DNA of 64,000 nucleotides from Aquatica leii (Eukaryota; Arthropoda; Insecta; Coleoptera; Lampyridae). Position 1 is the first letter of the stretch, and the number at the start of each line of letters is the position of its first letter. The DNA is taken from contig CM069439.1 in assembly GCA_035610365.1 (NCBI GenBank), forward strand, positions 19,295,533 through 19,359,532. Reading direction: 5' to 3'. Under the pieces are notes generated by a model. It had not been told where the DNA came from. It was given only the letters and a program-made list of their open reading frames with translations, and searched no databases. Both the position numbers and the translations under genes were made by a program. Positions 31,540 through 43,800 of this stretch are shown piece after piece.

Positions 31540-34500
31540 GACGCACTTGATTCATATTATCCCGTTTGAAGCACGATTTGAAATGAGGAAGATGTGTCAG
31601 TTAAACTGATTAGTGTGTAGTGGTTTAACAGTTTAAGATTTCGCGCACGCTGGAGAACTGATAGATGAAAAGAAGAAAATTTTGAAGATGTCCCATATAA
31701 CACATGATATCTTATAGATATCTATATTAAGTCGACATAATGTCCATATATCCTTGACTGTATAATGAATATCCATAAGATGTCTTTAAGTGGATGTCCA
31801 TAATTAGATGTTCGATGAACGCCATTGCTCATTGCAATGCATAGAATATACGTAAAATGATTTCGTATGGACATATACAAAGGTTATGGTTTACTTCTTT
31901 AAAATTTATATTTTTCCATTAACATATTTATTTGATATCTTAATGAAACTATGGCAAGTTATTATTATTTTCCTATATAATAAATTTAATTTTGTATTGT
32001 AATTTTTTTAATATGTAAAGTAATCCACTCACGTTTGAAACTTACTTTCGATATGTGGGATGGCTGTAGTAAGTTAAATTAAACACACAGCAAAATTAAA
32101 TCGTGATTTTTATTCAAGTAGAACTCGTTAAGTTTTATCCGAAGTTTCTTGTTTGGTAGAACCCGCAGTAGAAGGGGAAGAACAGACGAACAAAGCCCTT
32201 TGGTACTCTAACTGAATGCAAATGCAAGATCATTAAATAATTTAGACGTATCAAACAAGCAGTTTATAGTTAGAGATATCAATAAACACCAGAAAGTTAG
32301 AACATCCCCCAAATTTAAGTCAATTAAACGAATACGCAGATGTAACAGCTTTAAATACTAACACATATAAACACGTGCACAAACATCATTATATTAAACA
32401 GAAAAAGAGTTAGTTAACTGACAACCTGTCAGTAGGTACTGAGGTCCGGGTTACGGAAGCAACCCAACCCAACTGCTTTCAAGCATTTCTTTAAGACATT
32501 TCAATTTAGTAATTTTAAGTTTTATTTCATAATTGGTAAAAACATTTTATAATTCCACATAAATTGATTTTGTAATGTATCATAAATATAAAAACAATTG
32601 AATCGAAAAAATTAAAATAGCCGCCAATGCACTTGTTTTACTAAAACCAAAAAAAACCTAGTGTTTCTATAATGCTACAATTTTAATACAAAGTGTTTAT
32701 GCCGCTGATAAAAATTTTTAATTTAGAACGTCTGATTCAGTTTATTTAAAAAAAAATAATTTAATTTAAATATTTAACAACTTTTTGTCTTTTCACATAG
32801 AAGTCTGATTTCTCACATTTATCAAATCAGACGAATATAAAAATTTTATTTCTAGCTTGAATACTTATTACGATGAGTATTTACTTATAATTACCAAGTT
32901 AAAAAAAAAATAATTTTTTTTCATCAAATAAATTAAATTTATCTTTTTGAAAACTCTACTAAACGTGTTAAATGCTATATAGACGATAATTTATGTTATT
33001 AAAAATAATAAAACTTTGAATAATAATTTCTAAACAAAATTTAAACTATTTATTAATGATAAAATGATAAAAACGCAATCCCCAGCAGTTAAAGCTCTAA
33101 TACGTTTTTAAGCGTATTTTTTTCAGTATTTGAAATTAAAGTTAGGACATTCCTTAATGCAGTCTTAAAAAAAATTGAAAATACTATTCGATGCTTTGTT
33201 TTAATCAGTATTTTGAGGATTTGATCTATATATTTATAAGAATTGCTTCTTTGCTTATCTGGTAAATATCAAAAAATCAAAACTACACTAAAAAATATGT
33301 TTACTGCTTCTTTTTAACATATATAGTCTAAAATGTACTATTTCCAAGAACATGCTGAGTAGATTCTTATCACACAACATAAACTAATAATATAATCTAA
33401 TTTACTTTAAAAATTTGAAAGTTGTTTCACATATTAACGTTTATAAGTACACAAATAACATTGGTCATCTGATGCTTTTTCCGCATTCGTAATTCATTAG
33501 TTTATTGTTTTTGCAATTTATAAACAAAGTCTAAACTATTTATCAATATGTTACTAATTATTAAAATTTATACGTCTCTGTTAAATGGTTATTGTCCTGA
33601 TAATATTTTAACGTTTTTTTTTAATAACAGACAAAACGTTTATAATCAGCGATAGAAAAATGCCTAGCAATAACACTGTAATAATAATTAAAAATGTTTC
33701 TTGTTGGACGATCTAAATAATCCACATTATTTGCCCCGTTGGTTACAACCAGAAAGCGTTGACGATTAATTAAATATTTACAGACTGATTTTAAAAATTG
33801 ATAAGATAAGAAAAAAATATATTTTTATAAATTCACCACTATAATACTTACAAAAATGTATCTAAATTAGAGTTGCTATTGTAATAATTTGTAACCATCT
33901 TATATATTGTGAAGAAAAAACATAAATTCTAAAATTATTATTGGTACCCACTGATTATAAGTAATGCTTTATGATTTTGGAATTTAATTTAACTTTTAAA
34001 AGAACACAAAACCGCGTTAGTGTTAATAATACATAAATTAGTACTAAGTCAATTACCGAAGTTTATTAGCAAAAAAAAATAGAGTTTGAATTGATTTGTT
34101 GTGGTAAGTTTTTTATTATATTATTAACCTTGTTTTAAAGGTATAAATTTAGTAAAACACTCACCGGTTCGCTTTCCTAACAGATACCGCGATTTGCATT
34201 CTTCTCATGTAATTGCTATTATCATCAGTTTCCCTTTTTTTATGTCAGAGTTTTCTTTGTAGTGATAATAACAGTATTTGCCTGTGTCTATTTTTTTGAC
34301 ATTTAAATAGATTTAAATTGTTTTTTGCATTTGTGATAATCTCAGTGGTGCTTATGCTAGCACCATTATTGCTTCCATATATCATGGTCCTGTTTTATTA
34401 CTTTGCTACATATAGTTTTATTAAAGATTATTGGTTTTATTGAATACGCCGGTATTCTTTGTATTTTTCTTCTTTTAGTACTGACTTTTTCAATGTTGTT

Positions 34501-34904
34501 CATAATTTTTTGTTGGTGTATTTATCAAGTTTTTTTGCTTTGGTCACTGTTTTATTCGTTCAGTTATACGAATGATTTCGTCTTTTAGTCACCGTATAAT
34601 TCAGAATACTATCAGCAGCAGAGTTACAAATGATTATTAAATACAGCTGAAACTAACAAAAGATTTTTTTAATTTAAAATTGCAAATATTTGCAAATTCC
34701 GTAGGAAAACATTTTCAGCGTTTGGCAGAAAAAAGTAATAATGAAAACTAAAATTTAAAAAAATCAATTTTAGCTTTTCTTAAAAAAATACATTTTTTGT
34801 GTAAATTGCAAATAAGCTGTAAAAAAATAGTGTTAAAAATGCAAAATCTGCTAAACTTTATTTTTTCCATTCATTCTTTATAAAAACTTTGAATGGGTTT
34901 GTAT
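31540..34904. other. Long AT-rich spacer
   Basis: No coding evidence, no paired repeats. A hydrophobic frame at 34403-34588 is judged to be composition noise. Confidence 0.45.
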
Positions 34905-35393
34905 TATATTGTTTTATTTTTATTTTTAAAAATCGCAAAGCCTTCCCATTAATTTGATTTTTTATTTTAATAAACGCTACATGTTTCGACTTTTGGTCAT
35001 CGTCATGGCGTATATTATAAAATTAATATCTATAAAATCGAATCTTATTTAAAAATGAACTTACTACATTAAAGTTGAAAAATCAAACTACAAATATTAA
35101 ACTTTAACAATTAAAAATAATTATAGAAATCTAAAAATAATATAAATTAAAATAAAATCAAAAATTGTAAAAATAAACTAACTAAAATTTACTAATCAAA
35201 TTAAATATTTGAAATTTCAAAATTGAAAAATTACAAAATTAGCCTAATAATAGAAATGTCCTAGAGGTTACAAAAAAATAATATAATAATAGATACAATC
35301 AAACAAAAACTAATTTAGAAAAAGTAAATTATTATTAAAGTTAAAGTAAACTTCAGTAAGAGATAAATCAACATTTAAAATGTAATTTTTTAT
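34905..35393 (-). repeat. Left arm of a Penelope-associated palindrome
   Basis: Inverted copy of 35911-36236, including the last part of the downstream coding frame. It carries about 160 bp (roughly 35080-35230) not present in the other arm. On the minus strand it includes a hammerhead-like core (ACGATGA-CC-AAAA-GT-CGAAAC, 34983-35004). Confidence 0.85.
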
Positions 35394-35639
35394 TATTTCT
35401 TGCTTACTAAACTTATTACATCCCAATAAAAAATTTACAGTAGAAAAAGAATCAAACAATATTCTAAATTTTCTTGATTTATCTATTAATAATAATCGTT
35501 ATTCCTTTTTCTTCATTCCATCCACTCTCACACAGATTAGCAGCTTATATAGGCCCTTCTTTATTTCAATTTCAAAATCTAATATAACATTAACATTTCT
35601 TATTTGTCAAAAAATAATAATTAATTCTTTATTAGTTAA

Positions 35640-35985
35640 TACTAAAAATGAAATTAGTATTTTAGATAAATCTGGTGTTTATAAATTAAAATGTATTGAC
35701 TGCAATGCATTCTATATAAGACAAACAGGTGACAAAATTTGTATTAGATTTGCTGAACAATTTTCTTGTATTAAAAATAATAACATTTTGTTTAAATCAT
35801 CATTTGCTAATCATATATTAAATTCTCATCATTTATTTAATTCTGAAAACGATTTTAAAATTTTACATATTTGCAATAAAGATTTTTAGAAAATAAAGAA
35901 ATAATTAAAAATTACAATTTAAATTGTGATTTATCTCTTAATGAAGTTAATTTTAATAATAATTTACTTTTTCTAAATTAGTTTT
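35640..35985 (+). pseudogene. Second Penelope-like GIY-YIG fragment
   Basis: Translation gives ISILDKSGVYKLKCIDCNAF then YIRQTGDK, CIRFAEQF and FANHILNSHHLF, the GIY-YIG endonuclease and tail of a Penelope-like element. The YIG Gly is Arg here, and a stop (TAG at 35887-35889) interrupts it. It is a different subfamily from 30022-31206. RT sequence is missing; the part to the left is an inverted arm instead. Confidence 0.78.
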
Positions 35986-36236
35986 TGTTTGATTGTATCT
36001 ATTATTATATTATTTTTTTGTAACCTCTAGGACATTTCTATTATTAGACTAATTTTGTAATTTTTCAAATTTGTAATTGTAATTTTTAATGTAGTAAGTT
36101 CATTTTTAAAATAAAATTCGATTTTATAGATATTAATTTTATAGTATACGACCAAAAGTCGAAACATGTGCGTTTATTAAAACAAAAAATCAAATTTTTG
36201 GGAAGGTTTGAAAATCTTTAAAAACAAAAATAAAAT
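35911..36236 (+). repeat. Right arm of a Penelope-associated palindrome
   Basis: Matches the left arm inverted; the hammerhead-like core here is shortened (ACGACCAAAAGTCGAAAC around 36148-36165). The ends match as TTTTAATAAACGC/GCGTTTATTAAAA. Confidence 0.85.
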
Positions 36237-36708
36237 AACGCAAAATCTGCGGCATGAGCAATGGATCAAAAGGAAACAAAAACGTAAAACAAATACGGTT
36301 TCCGATTTGTTAGTCAAACTAATTCGTAACGGATTAGTTATATCTACAACCAGACACTATGATTGTAAAAATATGAACCTATAATGGAAAGGTATCTATT
36401 TAAAGTAATCTTTAAATACCAGAGAGACCTAAATTAGTACATATATGTCTTTTTGATGACTTAACGAATATTTATAACAAAATCTATGGTACACAGTCTA
36501 ACAAGCGTTATATTTTTAAAGCAGTGAGACTCCGATGTGGTTTCAAATTGGATAAGATACCTGACAAAAAAATTGTGAACAATTACTATGTGAATAAAGA
36601 AAAGAATAGGTGTTACCAGAAACACAGCAAAGAACGCTATATGACGTAAAAAATTTGAATACAATAGTTTGGTATAGTGGTTCTATTGTGTTCATGTATA
36701 AACCTGTA
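36237..36708. other. Spacer without recognised content
   Basis: Nothing supported between the palindrome and the mariner shell. Confidence 0.4.
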
Positions 36709-36710
36709 TA

Positions 36711-36930
36711 CCGGGTGGTGCACGTAAGGGGTGAACATAGGGATTTAACATGTAAAATTAGTTTTATGGGATTGTCTGCTCTCCTGTTCATTTTAGGGCA
36801 AAAACCGTAGAGAAGCAAGATGTTTAAAATTAAAAGCTGCGTACAAAACTTAGATTTGTTATTGAGCTTTTGGTTTAGTCGCAACTTTAAAAATATATTC
36901 TAAAATTTTTCTTAAATTGTAGCTATTGCG
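36711..36930 (+). repeat. Left terminal inverted repeat of the mariner shell
   Basis: About 220 bp, inverted match to 39125-39343 with scattered substitutions and a small indel. Confidence 0.88.
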
Positions 36931-36989
36931 AGGACTTTTATTTCTTTTGTATGTCAAATGTTGAAAAAATATAATTCTGTGAATTTTTT

Positions 36990-38654
36990 GCAAAACGTTG
37001 ATTGCGTAAATAATCGAACTTTAGTTCGCGTGTTTTTTTTACTCTTAGCTGTTCCATTTCGTTAAACTAGTGTCGGGCTTTATTAAAACAAAGTGTTATT
37101 AAACTTTTTTTTATTAATTGTGGTTAAATTTATGACGGTGACGCGTTTGCAACCAGTTAAAATAGATTCAAAAATATTTGAAATTCTCGAATCGATGAAT
37201 AAAAACAATGGTACAAAAGTTTTACGAAAATTCGCAGAAAATGGAAGAAAACTCTAGAAAAATAGAAGAAAAACGGTTGAAAAATTGTAGAAGTTTAAAA
37301 GAAGAAATACGAACGAGCATAAAAACCCAAATTAAAATTGTTCAAGAGGAAACTCAAACAGATATGTTAAATTTAAAAGAAGAAATTTGCGAATCTGTGA
37401 ATGACCAAATAGAAGAATAGAATAGAATAGAAGAAGTACAAGACAAATTAGAACAGAAGTTAAAAAAAATTCAAAAAGACAAGCTGCAGAAAAAAATGAG
37501 AGAAAGAATATAACTGCTTGAAAAAAGAATGAGCAAAATGAATTGTCACGGTGAAGGAAGCGTCACAAGTGAAGATTTAATAATAGACCATCGTGAAGAA
37601 ACCACTCACAAGTTTAAAGTTGTTTCACCAAATTTTGATGGTCAAGTTCCATGGTCAACCTACTACAAGCAGTTTGAAGCCGCAGCTACAGCTAATGGTT
37701 GGAGCAACAAGCAGAAAGCGACGTCTTTCATAATGTCCTTACGTGGAGAAGCGCTTGGAATTTTACAAACTGTTCCCGACTACCTACAAGAAAATTACGA
37801 ACTCTTGATTTCACGATTAGAAATGAGATATGGAGATGCTCATCTTCAACAAGTCTATCAAGCTCAAATTAAAAGTCGGGTTCAGAAAGCGACCGAAAGT
37901 CTTCAAGAGCTTGAGGCTGACATCGCCAGACTAACACGGCTTGCGTATCCTACAGCGCCAGATACCTTCTTGGAGTAGTTGGCTATTCAATCCTTTGTAG
38001 ACGGTCTTCGAGACAGCGAAACGCAGCACATTCTCCGCTTAGCTCGACCGAAAACATTGGATAACGCTTAGGTGCATGCTTTGGAGTTCGAAGCAACAAA
38101 ACAAGCATCGCAACGAGACGGTCATAGACTCTGCTGTATTGCAGAAGCACCCGCGCAGACACTAGAAAGCGCGACAAATACTTCCGGAAAGAGGAGAGAC
38201 AACTTTGAACTGCGGTGAAATAGGCTATGTACGACGGCATCGTACTAAACCTAAGAAGAAGACAAAAAGAGCGCTAGAAAATTTGGAACGAAGCGACCAA
38301 AAGAGACAAAAAGTAATCTCATCTAGTCAGGCTCCGGAGATTACCATTCAAATGGCATCGCCTAGAGAGCAATTGCATAGCATTTATATCGATGGCAAGA
38401 TCAATAGAAGGAGCGTTCAGTTACTGGTTGTCACGGAAGCGACGAAGACCATCATTCCTCGTAAAATCTTATTGGAAAACGAGAGGACTTCACCAGTAAC
38501 GGTACGACTTCGAACGGCGACGGGCGAAGAAATAACTACTCACGGACAAGTCAAAATAACCATTGGTTTAAGAAATGTAGTGCTCGACCATTAAGTACTG
38601 GTAGCCGACATCACGGAAGAAGTTATCCTGGGAAGTGAAGACGTGACTCTGCTT
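36990..38654 (+). pseudogene. Gypsy copy G3: Gag and protease remnant
   Basis: The sequence starts in the family's leader (CGAACTTTAGTTCGCGTG), with no LTR. Gag follows: coiled coil broken by TAG near 37419; core 37529-37978 with FDGQVPWSTYYKQFEAAA and LRGEALGILQ; then stops and a shift. The knuckle region reads NCGEIGYVRRHR, again without a full CCHC set. Protease LLVVTEATKTII has lost the catalytic Asp (Val-Thr-Glu in place of Asp-Thr-Gly). A deletion near 38630 skips most of the rest of the protease, and the copy ends around 38654 where sequence of the opposite strand begins. Confidence 0.87.
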
Positions 38655-38739
38655 GCAAGAACAGAAGACTGGATGCGACACTGGTAGAAAGGATCGTGGC
38701 GATAGCAGCAGTTTCGTCCATTTCGGCAACTTCCTTGAC
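38655..38739 (-). pseudogene. Inverted fragment of the gypsy CCCH-finger region
   Basis: Read on the minus strand, this matches 8890-8975 of G1, from the TATGGTCAAGGAAGT region to the CAGTCTTCTGTTC end. The codon frame of the finger still shows the C-x5-C-x3-H part. It joins G3 Gag-protease (plus strand) to mariner transposase (plus strand), so an inversion with large loss took place. Confidence 0.8.
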
Positions 38740-38740
38740 C

Positions 38741-38965
38741 ATTGCAAGATCTCCAGACCTAGCTCCTTGCGATTTTTTTATGGGAACATCTTAAAAACAA
38801 CATTTATTCTAAAAGATATGGGAATTTATATATTTGTTAAAAGAGGCTATATTTAAAGAATGTGTTACTGCCAGACAATTAGCCAATGTTAGAACTTCGT
38901 TTTACAATAGACTGAGTTATTGTCTTGCTGAGAATGGTGACTTATTTGAATATTTATTGTAATGT
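38741..38965 (+). pseudogene. Mariner transposase C-terminal remnant
   Basis: ARSPDLAPCDFF then, after a one-base shift in a T-run, WEHLKNNIYSKRY, typical of the third-Asp region of mariner-type transposases. The family's tail follows with stops. The two other catalytic Asp and the DNA-binding domain are gone. Confidence 0.75.
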
Positions 38966-39124
38966 CTTTAATTTTTGTGTGTTATTTGTTTAAAAAATAT
39001 TGTTTTAATTATAATTAATAATGTTTTGTTTGATTTGATTTTCTTTATAAGACAGATTGACGTTTATAAACTTCAATCATTGACGTTTATAAATAATTTT
39101 TGTAAAAAAAAAGTCATGGTAATA

Positions 39125-39343
39125 GTTACAATTTTATCAGAAATTTTGGAATTTATTTTTAAAGTTGCGGCTAAACCAAAAGCTTAATAACAAATGTAAA
39201 AACAGTTTTGCATGCAGCTTTTAATTTTGAACAACTTGCCTCTCTACAGTTTTTGCCGTAAAATAAACAGGAGAGCAGGAAATCGCATAAAACTAATTTT
39301 ACATGTTAAATCCTTATGTTCACCCCTTACGTGCATCACCCGG
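39125..39343 (-). repeat. Right terminal inverted repeat of the mariner shell
   Basis: Inverted match to 36711-36930. Confidence 0.88.
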
Positions 39344-39345
39344 TA

Positions 39346-40857
39346 GATAGGCCTGACTCCTGCGATGCTTGCTATTATTTGTATTTTATGCGCCTGTCTA
39401 AATTTATATTTTAATTAGGACGTAAAAATCGCTAATAGCTTATTCATCTTACGTGGACTCCCTGACGTTGTTTACAGACCCCCAAATCAATTTTAATTTT
39501 TGCACGAACCGCTGATCTAGCTCAGTGCGTAAGTCGAAAATGTAAGAATTTCTAAAGAAATAACATTAGTTTAGTGATATACTTATAGAAACTACGAGAC
39601 TGGCTACTAAGGATCGGAATATCAATCCACTTAACAGTTAAAGAACATACTCTTTTCTACTATCACATACGTCATTAGTTAGAAAATTAATAAAAGTTAG
39701 CTATGACTAATTTACAATTTAATCTAAATTGATTAGAGTGAGAAAGATTTTGAAGCATGCCGGAAGTTGTTTTTCATGATTCGGAAACATTATGATATGT
39801 GTATTTTCATCACTATATGTTCTTTTTAGCACGAATAGAGTAAACTGTTTTTTCAATAAGAGAGTGTGAATTTGACGCTGTCAACATAACGCCATAAAAA
39901 CCAAAAAATCTTTAAGAGAAAGACGTGAAATTACAAAAATGTTTGAGTTTGTTAGAGAAAAAATTGCCGGAAAGTTGTAAAAATTGTAAACGTTAAAACT
40001 GATCAAAAATATATTTTGTTATATAATATAATCAGTAAATATTGATATAATCATTGTTAAATGTTAATGTTGCAAACCTTCTAAAATAAAAAGCAAATTC
40101 AAGTTCTTTAAATTTATCTTAATTTATAACGTTTTTTTGATTTTTATTTTTGTGTAATTCTAGAGCTTGTGTCAAGAAGAACTGAATAAGAAAAATACGC
40201 AAAACAAAGAATTGAATTTTTTCAAGCTTTTTTTAACCACATTGGAGTTTAGATGTAAGTTTTTTTATATTATTAAACATCCTGTATAATGAATTCTACC
40301 TATCGTGGCTGTGTTTATTACTAATTGTTCACGTGATAACTAAAATTCCCCTACTGTCCGTTAATAACTAACTTTGATAACTAACTTCAGTCTGTTCCTT
40401 TGTTATCTGACAGCCATGTTTGACATGGACTTTCATTATCACTAATAAAATTCCATTTACTTCATTAATTACTTTAGTGTTTATTTCTAGAATACAATAA
40501 ATTACGAGAAAAAAACTTAAACAAACACTTTTTGGCAAAGAAATAAGTTGTTATCGAATTATTGTAGAAAATCAGGTAACGTTGGATGACGCAAGAGAAT
40601 AAAGTTTGAAGAATTGCAAAAGGATTTTGGTTTTTAAGAAGTTAATAATAATGTTTAATGTAAGTACGATTCTTAGTTTCTTGCTGGCTGTTCTAGCAGT
40701 ACCATCTGGTAATCCTTAGTGACCACGATCACTTTGCAGCTTTATTTATCCATTGATGTAAACAAACAGTTTAAAATGCAAAATTTTCGTTCAACTAAAA
40801 CCTCTTAGCAACACGTTTGGAAGTCTTGCATTGTTTTAAATAAAAAAATAGTAAAAT
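39346..40857. other. Upstream flank of the SLC25A32-like gene
   Basis: About 1.5 kb of AT-rich sequence which should include the promoter and 5' UTR of the carrier gene. No TATA or initiator element can be assigned. A 22-codon leader-like frame at 40651-40719 is mentioned in the findings. A tRNA A-box-like stretch near 39515 has no B box. Confidence 0.4.
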
Positions 40858-43800
40858 ATGAAAAATCGAACTCCTACTTCTGGGTCAAAACCCAATTTCA
40901 GGGTATTAAGTAGTATTAAGTACGAACACCTTTTGGCAGGAATATCTGGTGGTGCCATTTCAACCCTGATATTGCATCCTTTAGATCTGATGAAAATTCG
41001 TTTCGCTGGTGCGTATTATACAATTATATCGAATTTAGTTATTCAGGACATTAAACGTTGATTTTTTTTATGCAGTTAGTGATGGTAGTGCCAAAATTCC
41101 ACAATATAATAGTTTAACTAATGCTTTCTGCACAATTCTCAAACAAGAAGGAGTAAAAGGTTTATATAAAGGAGTTGCCCCTAACGTTTGGGGTTCGGGA
41201 AGTGGATGGGGCTGTTACTTTCTTTTGTAAGTATTAAATAGTCTATTTATAAAATTATAAAGGTCACTGCCAAGGTTTTTTTTAAAATTTAATGTATTTA
41301 TCTACTTTATAAATGCAAAATAGTCTTGCATTATAAATGTAATCGATATGCTTCTGATTTAATTCTTTTAATAGTTCACAGGATTTATGTCGAAATGTAT
41401 GGATAATTTAATAAACAGATTAAAAAATAATTTAGCAAGAAGATAAGATTAAAATTATAATAATATGATGAAAGTAAAACTTGCAATGCGAGGTTAACTA
41501 GAAAATATAAACTAATGATACCTCCTAATCAACAATTCAAAAACGTTTTGTTAATTTATTTCTTAATTAAATTAGATTCATAACTTTGTTAGTTTAACCC
41601 TAAGGTTTTCTTATTTGTTATCTAGATGTTATATAACATCATAAATCATGCTATTTATGGAGTTTTGGTGCATTATTTTTAAATGGAATGATGCCAATTA
41701 AAAAATTGTTTTTTTAAGTAATGGCTTTGTTATAAATAGATAGTAAATGTTAATTTTGTATCTGAGTTATGCTACGTATAAAAATATGGTATCCCTTAGT
41801 GTTGCAACCATTGTTTTTGCTCTTTTTTTGTTCGTTTTAGTTGTTAGTACTTGTGAGGCATTGATTTTGTAATTACTACTTCAGTTTTCAAGTGTCGCTC
41901 CTTCATCGAAGTATATCAAAAGTATTTACAAACAAGGACTACAGTTGATTTTTTTTGTTTCTCGAATCAAAGTACAAACAACATTAATCTTGACTTGATT
42001 GACTTGTATAATCAATGGACAAAGGAAATCTTGCAAAGTGAGAATGAAAGAAACAAATGGAGGAAGCTATGATGACATGAAACTAAAGAACTTTATGAAG
42101 GTCTCTTCTATTTCTGTAGTAAAGTTCTGTTTTTTTCTGCTCAAACTGTACATTGTTTCTTTGTTTCGATATGTTTTTTTCAATCTTTGTCTTCTCTTTT
42201 ACCATAAGTCCTGGTGTTTTGTAGTTTCCAGATTTTGTCAGTGTTGTTTTTACCTAATTACGTTTTTGCTTTACATATTACTGGTATCTATACCGGCCGT
42301 GAAATTCTACGCAGTTTGCTTTACATAGTATAGTTGAAGTTGTATAATGTTTAGTCTTTTTCGTTCATGCTCAAGTTTCTTCATATGACTTTCCTAAGTG
42401 GTTAACTTGGTCCGTCTCTTTTTATTGTAATTGTTGATTGCGCTCATCTAGTGTGGTTTCAACTCTCACGATGCTTTTTAGGTTCTTGAGTTTTTTGTCA
42501 TTTAAACCCAATCTAATTATCTTTGTGTAAGTATCATTTTTTTTAAATCTTTTAGTCTTTTGTTTAAATTCGTTCACGGAACGACTCACTTAATTTAATT
42601 CGATTTACTAAAGAGAAAAGAAAAGGGAAATAATTTAATTCTGTAGATTCTGTTAGCGATGAATAAAGAGCGGATAGTAAGGCAAGAAAAAATACCAAAA
42701 AAAGGTAACATAAAAGACATATTAAACCTGCCAAAAAGGCAATAAAAAAGGCACAAAAATCTATTTAAATTTTTTTTGTTTTACAATGTTTATTAAGTGC
42801 TATTATTTTCCCAAGCACAAATCAAATATTTTTCAATATTTTGACCCAGAAGCTGTTGCTTTTTATCATTTAAAATATTTTTATAGAAGGAAAAAGTTCT
42901 TTTGACATCAGAAGATGTTAGTGGAGCAAATTTTAATGCCGATGTTTCTGTTATTGTTAAAGATATTTTCTGTTGATGCTTCATGACCTCCCCTTTTTGA
43001 ATTTCAGTCAGTTGTTTAAAAAGGTCAAAGGAAGGGTTTTTTGATGTGACAGAATCCAATTTTTGATTAATTTTTCTTCTTATAGTCCCTGAACATGCTC
43101 TTATAATTGTTCTTATTCTTTCGAATGTAGCGAAAGATTCGGTCATTGCGGTTTCGCTTTTTTCTAGCTTCTTTAATTCGTCAGGACAGCTTTGTCATTA
43201 AAAGCTTTTTGAGATTTAGCAATTGTTGCAGAGGTCGTCTCGTCAAATAATTCAACCGACTGGCGTAAGACAATTCAATTAATGTATAAGACAATGTCAG
43301 ATTATAGTATGAACTGTACCTCTTTAATTTGTTCAAAATGTGTGGCATATAAAATGCAAGCAGATAACTAAGTTTCCCATCTTGTTATGGTAGGTTCCGG
43401 TGGAAGTTTAACATCTAGAAGTTTTTCTTTATAGGTCCTTACCCGTAATGGTGCTTTCACAAAAACTTGAAACAAGATCCAATAATCAAAAAGAGAATCT
43501 AATATGTTAGAGATTTTTATCTTTTTGGTGGCAGAAATTAACTTGTTTACTATTTCAAACTCGTCTCTAATGAATTCACACACTCTATGTATTCCATGTG
43601 CTAGACAAGTTAAATGTTTTAAATTCGGATAAAATATTTCTAATGCCTGAGCGGATTTGATCATACAAGGTGCTGCATCGGTTACGAATAAAAGAACCTT
43701 TTCTTTTTTTACGCCATTGGGATACAGAAGTCCTACAAACATAAAATTATATAATTGCAGTTAATAGATTGGATTATATTAATCAATCATTAAAAAAAAC

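Larger units (their letters stand above)
36711..39343 (+). mobile_element. Mariner-type element shell invaded by gypsy copy G3
   Basis: Inverted ends CCGGGTGGTGCACGTAAGG (36711) and CCGGGTGATGCACGTAAGG (inverted, ending 39343) are flanked by TA (36709-36710, 39344-39345). The terminal repeats extend about 220 bp inward on both sides (36711-36930 and 39125-39343). Between them only the C-terminal end of a transposase remains; the rest is gypsy sequence. Confidence 0.9.

Noticed and set aside
34403-34588. 61-residue very hydrophobic frame that could be a membrane protein.
   Set aside because: It lies in T-rich DNA that automatically encodes Phe/Leu/Ile; no neighbours, no family, no splice context.
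39500-39560. A-box-like TAGCTCAGTGCGTAAG suggesting a tRNA gene.
   Set aside because: No B box or cloverleaf pairing downstream.
41999-42328. 109-residue hydrophobic frame inside intron 2 of the carrier gene.
   Set aside because: T-rich composition and no recognisable family; most likely chance.
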